From the NCBI GenBank assembly GCA_937880845.1, contig CALFLL010000061.1, positions 1-35,962 of the forward strand: a DNA stretch of 35,962 bases, in the 5' to 3' direction. The notes beneath the pieces were generated by a model, which did not search any database, was not told the origin of the DNA, and saw only the letters and a program-made list of their open reading frames with translations. A program made the position numbers and the translations under genes. This document shows, in pieces, positions 8,846 to 14,727 of this stretch. Source of the DNA: an uncultured Drancourtella sp. (GTDB taxonomy: Bacteria; Bacillota; Clostridia; Lachnospirales; Lachnospiraceae). Positions within the stretch are counted from its first letter, which is position 1; the number at the start of each line of letters is the position of its first letter.

Positions 8846-8876
8846 TGCCTAAAATCAGGCAGTTTCGCAAACTGCC
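8846..8876 (+). promoter_or_regulatory. Structured leader upstream of rpmG
   Basis: Two mutually exclusive hairpins share the bases AGGCA. TGCCT (8846-8850) can pair with AGGCA (8857-8861), or GGCAGTTT (8858-8865) can pair with AAACTGCC (8869-8876). A run of eight T just upstream is not preceded by a stem. Whether this regulates anything is unknown. Confidence 0.4.
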
Positions 8877-8920
8877 GCGTAACAAGTAAAAATGAAGTGA
8901 AAAAAAGCGAGGTGGAAGTT

Positions 8921-9070
8921 GTGCGTACAAGAATTACATTAGAATGTACAGAATGTAAACAGCGTAATTACAACATGACTAAGGATAAGAAAGCTCATCC
9001 GGAACGCATGGAAACTAAGAAGTATTGCAGATTCTGCAAGTCTCACACAGTACACAAAGAAACGAAATAG
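8921..9070 (+). CDS. rpmG: 50S ribosomal protein L33
   Basis: This 49-residue, strongly basic protein of the large ribosomal subunit starts at GTG, 8 bases after an AGGTGG. It has the two zinc-binding CxxC pairs of the C+ form of L33 (CTEC near residue 9 and CRFC near residue 36) and the typical N-terminus MRTRITLECTEC. The length is exactly that of the family. It is the first gene of the secE-nusG operon, the usual position in Firmicutes, with secE starting 24 bases later. The intact cysteines indicate the zinc-dependent paralogue rather than the zinc-free one made under zinc limitation. Confidence 0.95.
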   Translation: MRTRITLECTECKQRNYNMTKDKKAHPERMETKKYCRFCKSHTVHKETK

Positions 9071-9094
9071 TCGTTTGGAAAAGGAGTGGATGTT

Positions 9095-9295
9095 ATGGGC
9101 GATTCTAAAACAAACGCAAAGAAACCAAGTAAAATCCAGGGTTTAAAAGCGGAGTTTAAGAAAATTATCTGGCCAGACAAAAAGACACTTGCGAAACAAA
9201 CAGCAGCAGTCGTTTCTGTTTCTGTAATCCTGGGAGCGATTATCGCGGTTGTCGATGCGCTTCTGAAATTCGGAATTGATTTCTTAGTTCGTTAG
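9095..9295 (+). CDS. secE: Preprotein translocase subunit SecE
   Basis: This 66-residue subunit of the SecYEG channel stabilises SecY. It is the short, single-helix Gram-positive form. A basic cytoplasmic N-terminus contains the conserved amphipathic segment FKKIIWPDKKTL (about 22-33), and one transmembrane helix follows (about 37-60, VVSVSVILGAIIAVVDALL). I chose the ATG at 9095: an in-frame GTG at 9086 lies inside the ribosome binding site AAGGAG and is unusable. It lies between rpmG and nusG as in most bacteria. Confidence 0.95.
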   Translation: MGDSKTNAKKPSKIQGLKAEFKKIIWPDKKTLAKQTAAVVSVSVILGAIIAVVDALLKFGIDFLVR

Positions 9296-9328
9296 AAACT
9301 GAAAACCTGACAGGAGAAAGGTGATTTT

Positions 9329-9844
9329 ATGTCAGAGGCAAAATGGTATGTAGTTCATACCTATTCCGGGTATGAAAACAAAGTAAAAGCCAACATTGAT
9401 AAGACAATTGAAAACAGACACCTGGAAGATCAGATTCTGGAAGTCAGAGTTCCGATGCAGGATGTGGTGGAACTCAAAAACGGAGTTCAGAAAGCAGCCC
9501 AGAGGAAGTTATTTCCGGGATATGTACTGATTCACATGGTTATGAATGACGATACCTGGTATGTAGTACGTAATACCAGAGGCGTAACCGGATTTGTAGG
9601 ACCAGGATCTAAGCCGGTGCCGTTGACAGATTCTGAGATGGAACCGCTTGGAATTAAGAAAGAAGACATTGTGATTGATTTTGAAGTGGGAGATACAGTA
9701 AATGTTGTTTCCGGAGCGTGGGCCGATACAGTCGGAGTTATCCAGTCTATCAACACGCAGAAGCAGAGCTTAACAATCAATGTTGAATTATTTGGTCGTG
9801 AAACACCGGTGGAAATCGGTTTTTCAGATGTCAAAAAAATGTAG
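9329..9844 (+). CDS. nusG: Transcription termination/antitermination factor NusG
   Basis: This 171-residue protein has an N-terminal NGN domain (AKWYVVHTYSGYENKVK at the start, RKLFPGYVLIHM near residue 60), which binds the clamp helices of RNA polymerase. A C-terminal KOW domain (EVGDTVNVVSGAWADTVG at about 119-136) contacts ribosomal S10 or Rho. Length and motifs are normal for the family. It follows secE by 33 bases and precedes the L11-L1 genes, the classic arrangement. The ATG follows AGGAGAAAGG. Confidence 0.96.
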   Translation: MSEAKWYVVHTYSGYENKVKANIDKTIENRHLEDQILEVRVPMQDVVELKNGVQKAAQRKLFPGYVLIHMVMNDDTWYVVRNTRGVTGFVGPGSKPVPLTDSEMEPLGIKKEDIVIDFEVGDTVNVVSGAWADTVGVIQSINTQKQSLTINVELFGRETPVEIGFSDVKKM

Positions 9845-9854
9845 CGTAAATTAA

Positions 9855-9882
9855 GTGGGAGGGAAATCCCCGCAAATACCAC
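9855..9882 (+). promoter_or_regulatory. Stem-loop in front of rplK
   Basis: The arms GTGG (9855-9858) and CCAC (9879-9882) enclose an inner GGG/CCC pairing. The element ends two bases before the AGGAGG of rplK. A sister element precedes rplA. It could be an autogenous L1-binding site or a spacer that keeps the ribosome binding site open. Confidence 0.4.
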
Positions 9883-9898
9883 AAGGAGGTACAAAATA

Positions 9899-10324
9899 AT
9901 GGCTAAAAAAGTAGAAGGTTATATTAAATTACAGATTCCTGCTGGAAAGGCAACACCGGCTCCTCCGGTTGGACCTGCTCTTGGACAGCACGGAGTTAAT
10001 ATCGTAGAATTTACAAAACAGTTCAATGCAAGAACAGCAGATCAGGGAGATTTGATCATCCCTGTAGTAATCACAGTTTACAATGACAGAAGCTTCAGCT
10101 TTGTTACAAAGACACCACCGGCAGCAGTTCTGATCAAAAAAGCTTGTAAGATCAAATCTGGTTCCGGTGTACCGAACAAAACAAAAGTAGCGACAATCAC
10201 AAAAGCTCAGGTTCAGGAAATCGCTGAATTAAAAATGCCGGACTTAAACGCAGCAAGCGTTGAAGCTGCTATGAGCATGATCGCCGGTACATGCCGAAGC
10301 ATGGGTGTTACAGTAGTTGACTAA
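9899..10324 (+). CDS. rplK: 50S ribosomal protein L11
   Basis: This 141-residue protein has the family's normal length. The N-terminal domain carries the PAGKATPAPPVGPALGQHG proline-rich segment, and the C-terminal domain binds the GTPase-associated region of 23S rRNA, with the conserved KIKSGSGVPN. L11 is part of the stalk base where EF-G and EF-Tu act. The proline segment, where thiostrepton-resistance changes fall in other bacteria, looks unaltered. It is co-transcribed with rplA. Confidence 0.97.
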   Translation: MAKKVEGYIKLQIPAGKATPAPPVGPALGQHGVNIVEFTKQFNARTADQGDLIIPVVITVYNDRSFSFVTKTPPAAVLIKKACKIKSGSGVPNKTKVATITKAQVQEIAELKMPDLNAASVEAAMSMIAGTCRSMGVTVVD

Positions 10325-10340
10325 TTGTAAACAAGGAAAC

Positions 10341-10369
10341 GTGGGAGGGCTCGCTCCCGATATTACCAC
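10341..10369 (+). promoter_or_regulatory. Stem-loop in front of rplA
   Basis: GTGG (10341-10344) pairs with CCAC (10366-10369), and GGGAG (10343-10347) can pair with CTCCC (10354-10358). It has the same layout, and shares the GTGGGAGGG start, with the element before rplK. It ends just before the AGGAGG of rplA. Confidence 0.4.
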
Positions 10370-10383
10370 TAGGAGGTTATAAG

Positions 10384-11076
10384 ATGAAAAGAGGAAAGAA
10401 ATATATCGAAGCTTCTAAACTGATCGAAAGAGGAAACCTTTACGACAGAGATGAAGCAGTAGCATTAGTTAAAAAAGCTGCAACAGCTAAATTTGATGAA
10501 ACAATCGAAGCTCACATCAGAACAGGATGTGACGGACGTCATGCAGATCAGCAGATTCGTGGTGCAGTTGTACTGCCGCACGGAACAGGTAAAAAAGTTC
10601 GTATTCTCGTATTTGCTAAAGATGCAAAAGCTGAAGAAGCAAAAGCAGCAGGAGCAGATTACGTAGGAGGAGAAGATCTGATCCCAAGAATCCAGAAAGA
10701 CAACTGGTTCGACTTTGACGTAGTTGTAGCTACACCAGATATGATGGGTGTTGTTGGACGTCTTGGACGTGTACTTGGACCAAAAGGTTTAATGCCAAAC
10801 CCGAAGGCTGGTACAGTAACAATGGACGTTACAAAAGCTATCCAGGATATCAAAGCTGGTAAGATTGAATACAGATTGGACAAAACAAATATCATCCATG
10901 TACCGGTAGGAAAAGCTTCTTTCACCGAAGAACAGTTAGCGGACAACTTCCAGACGCTTATTGATGCAATCAATAAAGCAAGACCGGCTGCAGTAAAAGG
11001 TCAGTACCTGAAGAGCATTACACTTACATCTACAATGGGACCTGGCGTAAAAGTAAATCCGGCTAAATTAGCTTAA
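10384..11076 (+). CDS. rplA: 50S ribosomal protein L1
   Basis: This 230-residue two-domain protein forms the mobile L1 stalk that helps deacylated tRNA leave the E site. The start MKRGKKYIEASKLIERGNLY, the central GGEDLIPRIQ and the signature GLMPNPKAGTVT are all intact, and length is normal. L1 is the known autogenous repressor of the L11 operon in several bacteria. It ends the operon: a strong terminator follows within 20 bases. Unlike in most genomes, rplJ is not the next gene but lies 5 kb downstream. Confidence 0.97.
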   Translation: MKRGKKYIEASKLIERGNLYDRDEAVALVKKAATAKFDETIEAHIRTGCDGRHADQQIRGAVVLPHGTGKKVRILVFAKDAKAEEAKAAGADYVGGEDLIPRIQKDNWFDFDVVVATPDMMGVVGRLGRVLGPKGLMPNPKAGTVTMDVTKAIQDIKAGKIEYRLDKTNIIHVPVGKASFTEEQLADNFQTLIDAINKARPAAVKGQYLKSITLTSTMGPGVKVNPAKLA

Positions 11077-11093
11077 TTGAATTGATGTAGATA

Positions 11094-11127
11094 AAAAGAG
11101 TCGTGTGTATACACGGCTCTTTTTTTT
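11094..11127 (+). terminator. Terminator after rplA
   Basis: A 13-bp stem (one G-T pair) with a GTAT loop is followed by a run of eight T. Confidence 0.9.
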
Positions 11128-11136
11128 GTGGGAGTC

Positions 11137-11169
11137 TTGACATTCCGACTACTTTGTGCCACAATGTAG
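11137..11169 (+). promoter_or_regulatory. padR promoter and probable PadR operator
   Basis: A perfect TTGACA (11137-11142) lies 17 bp from CACAAT (11160-11165). A 21-bp near-perfect palindrome with arms CTACTTTGTG and CACAATGTAG (11149-11169) covers the spacer and the -10. PadR regulators bind ATGT/ACAT-type palindromes on their own promoters, so autorepression is likely. Confidence 0.65.
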
Positions 11170-11205
11170 ATAGAAGCTATTTGGCAGTACAAGGTAGGCG
11201 ATGAT

Positions 11206-11532
11206 ATGTATGATAAATCACAGCTGATGAGAGGAACTTTGGAGGGTGCCATTCTAAAGATCCTTTCAAAAGAGGAAAATTACGGATATGAAATCATGGT
11301 GCATTTGCAAAAATACGGATTCGAGGAATTGAAAGAAGGGACAATTTATCCTTTGTTAATCCGTTTGGAGAAGAAGGGAATGATCCAAGGGGAGTTTAAA
11401 CCATCGCCTTTAGGACCGGACAGGAAATATTATACAATCTCAGAAGAAGGGGAAGAGTACTTAAAAGAATTTGAACTTTGCTGGAAAATGGTAGAAGAAT
11501 CCATGAACCGTATTTTGGAAGGAGACGATTAA
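11206..11532 (+). CDS. PadR family transcriptional regulator
   Basis: This 108-residue winged-helix regulator has the PadR hallmark: RGTLEGAILKILSKEENYGYE, then the wing EGTIYPLLIRLEKKGMI (about 47-63) and RKYYTISEEGEEYL (about 74-87), with a C-terminal dimerisation helix. It is the short (s1) PadR class, which usually controls an adjacent membrane-protein or transporter gene. The downstream membrane-protein gene starts one base after its stop, and that gene's ribosome binding site lies inside padR, so the two are translationally coupled. A palindrome over the promoter suggests autoregulation. Confidence 0.93.
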   Translation: MYDKSQLMRGTLEGAILKILSKEENYGYEIMVHLQKYGFEELKEGTIYPLLIRLEKKGMIQGEFKPSPLGPDRKYYTISEEGEEYLKEFELCWKMVEESMNRILEGDD

Positions 11533-11533
11533 T

Positions 11534-12262
11534 ATGAAGGATATCCAGGATATAGAAAAGAAAAATAATATGGATGAATCCGGTTTAACAGATGAAGACT
11601 GGGCGTTGCTTCGAAGAATTATTCGATATATCCGTTCCGGTGGGGTTGTAGAAGAAGAGCAGGAAAATATCAGAAGAGAACTGATCGGAATGGCAAAGGA
11701 ATCAAGAATGCGTGAAAGCAGCTTAAAAGATGTGATCGGAGAGGATGAGAAAAAATTTGCGGAAGATATTCTTTTTGCTTCTACAGGCAAGCAGATGGGA
11801 AAAGGAAGAAAACAGGTAAAAGGTGCTGGTATTTTTTTTATCGTTTATGGTGCGGTTGCGGTGTGGATTCTTGGAATTATGGTAGTGAATTCTTTTTTAA
11901 GTGCGATTTCCTATCCTGAAATTCTGGAAAATTTCAGGACAATGAATATAGAGAAGTGGGACTGGTGGGTCATTCAGGAGATTTTATTTGCTATCGTTTC
12001 ACTGGCAGGAGGGATTTGGAGTGTAAGACGCTGTGGTGACAGAAAGAGAAGCAAAAAGCAGAATATCTTTGGGGTTGTGATGGTGTCTTATTTTTCTATT
12101 CGTCTGATTTTAAATTTATTATTTTTACTAGGCATTGTTTTTAATATAGCCGTTGCTCTTGAAGCCGTGTTTTCCTTATTTGGAATTCTTCCTCTTTGTG
12201 GAAGTATTACATCTTGTATTTATCTTGCAGGTGTAAAGAAAAATAAAAACGAAGTAAAGTAA
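11534..12262 (+). CDS. PadR-associated membrane protein of unknown function
   Basis: This 242-residue protein has a charged, helical cytoplasmic N-terminal half (about 1-98) rich in Glu/Lys, followed by four probable membrane helices: about 99-125, 143-165, 175-200 and 205-232. The C-terminus is basic. I recognise no catalytic motif. Its layout, a soluble helical domain then a small membrane bundle directly behind a PadR gene, resembles the DUF1700/DUF1048-type partners of PadR regulators in Firmicutes; that is inference from context. Start and stop are well defined, with GGAG upstream and a strong terminator downstream. Confidence 0.75.
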   Translation: MKDIQDIEKKNNMDESGLTDEDWALLRRIIRYIRSGGVVEEEQENIRRELIGMAKESRMRESSLKDVIGEDEKKFAEDILFASTGKQMGKGRKQVKGAGIFFIVYGAVAVWILGIMVVNSFLSAISYPEILENFRTMNIEKWDWWVIQEILFAIVSLAGGIWSVRRCGDRKRSKKQNIFGVVMVSYFSIRLILNLLFLLGIVFNIAVALEAVFSLFGILPLCGSITSCIYLAGVKKNKNEVK

Positions 12263-12266
12263 AAAG

Positions 12267-12307
12267 AAAAGCTTCCGGAAAGTTTTGTGCTTTCCGGAAG
12301 CTCTTTT
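12267..12307. terminator. Bidirectional terminator between the PadR unit and queL
   Basis: A perfect 12-bp stem (GCTTCCGGAAAG and complement) has a 7-base loop, with A-rich 5' and T-rich 3' flanks, between convergent genes. Confidence 0.88.
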
Positions 12308-12995
12308 AATCCCCTACTCCAAAGTCTGTGTTTTCATACAGGACTTCGATGGACGGATCATCTTCTAAATATCGATATTCTTTTAAAAACCATTTTATAA
12401 GTTCGTCATCTCGTTTGACATCTGTTGTGTTGTTGGTAAACACGTTGATGGTGCCTAAGCGGAAATATTTCTTCAGACATTCGATATCATATCGGATCAT
12501 TTCTTTTGTCTGCCCTTTGATCCCCACCATCAGACAAGGAGAATCAAAATAACGGCTTAATTCTTCGGCATCTTTAAAGTCCGCATGTTTATTCAGATAA
12601 TGTTCGCGGAAATCGTAGTCAAATGTTTCGGCACCGGTTTTGTAGATGATTGGAATGCCAAAGAATTCCCGCATCTCATCCAGGCGGTTTTTGTAGATCC
12701 AGTGGGCTTCAAAAAAGAGTTTTTTGATTCCTTTTTCCTGAACGATTTTACGGATATCCTCCAGAGTTTGTTTTGGAAGCTCAAAACAGCTTCCGGAATT
12801 GATGACTTCCAAAACTCCGAATTCTCCTGTGATGGAGGAAAGAATCTCCCGGTTTAATTGTACGATTGCATCAGTATCTCTGGAATTATCGTCAATATAA
12901 TCGCAGAAACGGCATTTCCCCCAGACACAGGGATGTCCTTTCAGAAGAACGATCTCGCGTTGGTTTTTGTTGGTTATTTTACTGTAACGATCCAT
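12306..12995 (-). CDS. queL: Radical SAM enzyme, probable queuine lyase QueL
   Basis: This 229-residue protein has a radical-SAM-type cysteine triad near the N-terminus (C23, C28, C31 in HPCVWGKCRFCDY). The spacing is CX4CX2C, not the canonical CX3CX2C. The rest is a compact alpha/beta fold. In the queuine-salvage pathway known from Clostridioides difficile, QueL is a radical SAM enzyme that splits queuine to preQ1, which TGT can then insert into tRNA. Here the gene is the last of a minus-strand operon with an ECF S-component (17-base overlap) and a nucleoside hydrolase, the same trio. It has no signal peptide and is cytosolic. The assignment rests on motif plus gene context; another small radical SAM enzyme is the alternative. 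Confidence 0.75.
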   Translation of the reverse strand: MDRYSKITNKNQREIVLLKGHPCVWGKCRFCDYIDDNSRDTDAIVQLNREILSSITGEFGVLEVINSGSCFELPKQTLEDIRKIVQEKGIKKLFFEAHWIYKNRLDEMREFFGIPIIYKTGAETFDYDFREHYLNKHADFKDAEELSRYFDSPCLMVGIKGQTKEMIRYDIECLKKYFRLGTINVFTNNTTDVKRDDELIKWFLKEYRYLEDDPSIEVLYENTDFGVGD

Positions 12996-13569
12996 AAGAA
13001 TGACATCCTTTCTTTAATGTGCCAAGTATAGAATTGGGAAGTGCTCCTAAAATCAATGCTGCAACTAAGAGCATAATGGCACGATCGATATAGTCGGTCA
13101 AAAACTGGACACAAAATACACTTGCAGTCAGATTAAGCCCGGTACGGTGCAGAAGCTGTACAAAGACGGTGGAACCGGATGAAGTGATTCCTCCGAATAC
13201 AAATGCGCTGATGCACGCAGAAACAACCGTTCCCGGAAGAGAAACAAGTAATGCGTAAAAAGGAAGCGCCACACGGGATTCCGATTTTCGGTTATGAAAG
13301 AAAAATCCTGCCGTAAGACCGATGATAAGCTGAACCGGAAGGAAGAACAACGAATAGATATCTGTTGTGAATCCCATTAAAAGTCCGCTCAACAGTCCCG
13401 GTATCATACTGTATATCGGACCGAACAGCATGGCTGCAAGGAAGGTGCCAAGAGTATCCATATAAAAAGGAAGTTTTAAAAACAAAGCCAGGTTCGCCCC
13501 GATAATATTCAGAACAGCGGCAAGTGCCAGAAAGGACATCTGCGGCATGGTTAACTTCAGCTTTTTCAA
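12979..13569 (-). CDS. ECF transporter S component, probable queuosine/queuine transporter (QueT/QrtT type)
   Basis: This 196-residue protein is almost entirely membrane-embedded, with about six hydrophobic segments: 12-30, 33-58, 60-90, 98-125, 130-155 and 158-185. That is the size and shape of an energy-coupling factor S component, the substrate-binding unit that pairs with a shared EcfAAT module encoded elsewhere. The N-terminal pattern NIIGANLALFLKLPFYMDTL is typical of QueT-like S components. It starts at TTG, supported by AAGGAGG 8 bases upstream, 3 bases after the end of the nucleosidase gene. Position between QueK-like and QueL-like genes indicates uptake of queuosine or queuine. Substrate is inferred. 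Confidence 0.75.
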   Translation of the reverse strand: MKKLKLTMPQMSFLALAAVLNIIGANLALFLKLPFYMDTLGTFLAAMLFGPIYSMIPGLLSGLLMGFTTDIYSLFFLPVQLIIGLTAGFFFHNRKSESRVALPFYALLVSLPGTVVSACISAFVFGGITSSGSTVFVQLLHRTGLNLTASVFCVQFLTDYIDRAIMLLVAALILGALPNSILGTLKKGCHSYGSLQ

Positions 13570-13572
13570 CTC

Positions 13573-14577
13573 CTACACCTCCTTGACAAGAATCTGGTCT
13601 AGCACACAGTCGGCTTCTTTTTGGGAAGCACCAAGGACATTGCAAAGGAATGTGAGCATAAATCGCTTCGTATCTACCTGTGCAAGTATCCGGCTGTTAT
13701 TTGGGCGGTTCCAGATGTGAAACGCATCGCAAAGAGTCTGGCCGTAGCTGATTCCCTCTGTTTCTACGGCGGTATAGGTATCAAATCCGCTGCACAATGT
13801 CCGGTCCGCAAAATAAGCAACGGCAAGAGGGTCATTTATGACACAGCCGATAACACCCTCCTGTTTCCAGTGAAAGTCAAAATAAAACCGGGTAATTGCT
13901 TCAATCTTTGCTCCGAGATCCGGATTGACATTTTTCATATATTCCAGAAGATTTGGTGTAAGAACAATTTTTCTGGTGACATCCAATCCTATCATGTGGA
14001 TTATTTTGTCCTTCAAAGCAGGCAATGTGGAAAACGCCTCGTATACTTTCGCAGCTGCATCCGGATCGCACCAGTAATTGTATTCTGCAACAGGAGAGCA
14101 GTTGCCATGGGATTTGTAAGTGCCTCCCATGGAAATCAGTTCCCGGATATTGCAGAAAGCCTCCGGATTGACTTCCAGAAGTTTTGCAAGATTTGTCATA
14201 GGTCCAAGTGCGATTACCGAGATGTCATCCCGGGATGAAAGGACAGATGCCAGATAAGAAACGGCATCTTCGTTTGCGTGGCATTCTGAAGGTGCCGGGA
14301 ATCCGGAATTGCCAAGGCCATCATCCCCATGGGTATCCATGGCATCTACATATGGACGGACAAGGGGTTTTGCCTCGCCGATATATACCGGAATATCCGT
14401 GCGGCTCATCCAGCTTAAAACTTTCAGTGCATTTTCGCTGCCTTTTGTGACAGGTACATTTCCGCACACAACCGTGATTCCGATGACATCAATTTCAGGT
14501 AAAGACAGTGCCAGCATCAATGCCAGTGAATCATCGATCCCCGGATCACAGTCTATAATTACTTTTCGTGCATTCAT
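13573..14577 (-). CDS. queK: Inosine/uridine-preferring nucleoside hydrolase family, probable queuosine nucleosidase QueK
   Basis: This 334-residue protein has the N-terminal calcium/ribose site of IunH-type hydrolases, VIIDCDPGIDDSLAL (D9, D11, D15, D16), and a C-terminal VINDPLAVAYF. In classical members His commonly precedes that last Asp; here it is Asn, consistent with altered base specificity. QueK hydrolyses queuosine to free queuine. It is the first gene of the operon with the ECF S-component and the QueL-like radical SAM enzyme, so it would supply queuine from internal tRNA turnover or imported nucleoside. The ATG is 8 bases after AGGAG. The family is certain; queuosine specificity is inferred from context. 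Confidence 0.78.
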   Translation of the reverse strand: MNARKVIIDCDPGIDDSLALMLALSLPEIDVIGITVVCGNVPVTKGSENALKVLSWMSRTDIPVYIGEAKPLVRPYVDAMDTHGDDGLGNSGFPAPSECHANEDAVSYLASVLSSRDDISVIALGPMTNLAKLLEVNPEAFCNIRELISMGGTYKSHGNCSPVAEYNYWCDPDAAAKVYEAFSTLPALKDKIIHMIGLDVTRKIVLTPNLLEYMKNVNPDLGAKIEAITRFYFDFHWKQEGVIGCVINDPLAVAYFADRTLCSGFDTYTAVETEGISYGQTLCDAFHIWNRPNNSRILAQVDTKRFMLTFLCNVLGASQKEADCVLDQILVKEV

Positions 14578-14610
14578 TCTCCAATCTCCTTTTCTTTTTT
14601 TATTGTTTGA

Positions 14611-14665
14611 GATACTTGGTTTTTTATCCTGGGAAGTTCACGAACCAGTCCGGGCCGGCTGCCCG
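14611..14665 (-). promoter_or_regulatory. Putative preQ1-I-like riboswitch leading the queuine-salvage operon
   Basis: On the minus strand, stem CTGG (14648-14645) pairs with CCAG (14632-14629) around a 12-base loop that begins TTC, as in the Bacillus subtilis preQ1-I aptamer. An A-rich tail, GATAAAAAACC, follows immediately. A separate hairpin (CGGGC/GCCCG) sits just upstream. Downstream, ATCTC (14614-14610 region) can pair with GAGAT at the ribosome binding site of queK. The loop-tail pseudoknot pairing is poorer than in confirmed examples, so this may be a divergent aptamer or a chance resemblance. Confidence 0.45.
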
Positions 14666-14685
14666 ATTTTATAAATGCGTATCCT

Positions 14686-14694
14686 AGTATAGCA
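14686..14694 (-). promoter_or_regulatory. Extended -10 promoter of the queuine-salvage operon
   Basis: The minus-strand TGC-TATACT is an extended -10. The -35 region (TTTTCT at 17 bp) is weak. It would place the transcript start just before the riboswitch-like element. Confidence 0.5.
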
Positions 14695-14703
14695 GAACAG
14701 ATG

Positions 14704-14727
14704 AAGAAAGAAAAGGGAAATCCCTTA
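14704..14727 (-). terminator. Weak terminator overlapping the iadA stop codon
   Basis: On the minus strand, AAGGG-ATTT-CCCTT is followed by a T/C-rich tract. The stem is only 5 bp, so readthrough into queK is possible. Confidence 0.4.

Noticed and set aside
9086..9094. A GTG start for secE
   Set aside because: The GTG forms part of the Shine-Dalgarno sequence itself; the ATG at 9095 is correctly spaced.
13621..14238. A 205-residue open frame on the plus strand opposite queK
   Set aside because: It lies wholly antisense to a well-supported nucleoside hydrolase, has no ribosome binding site and reads like reverse-complement sequence.
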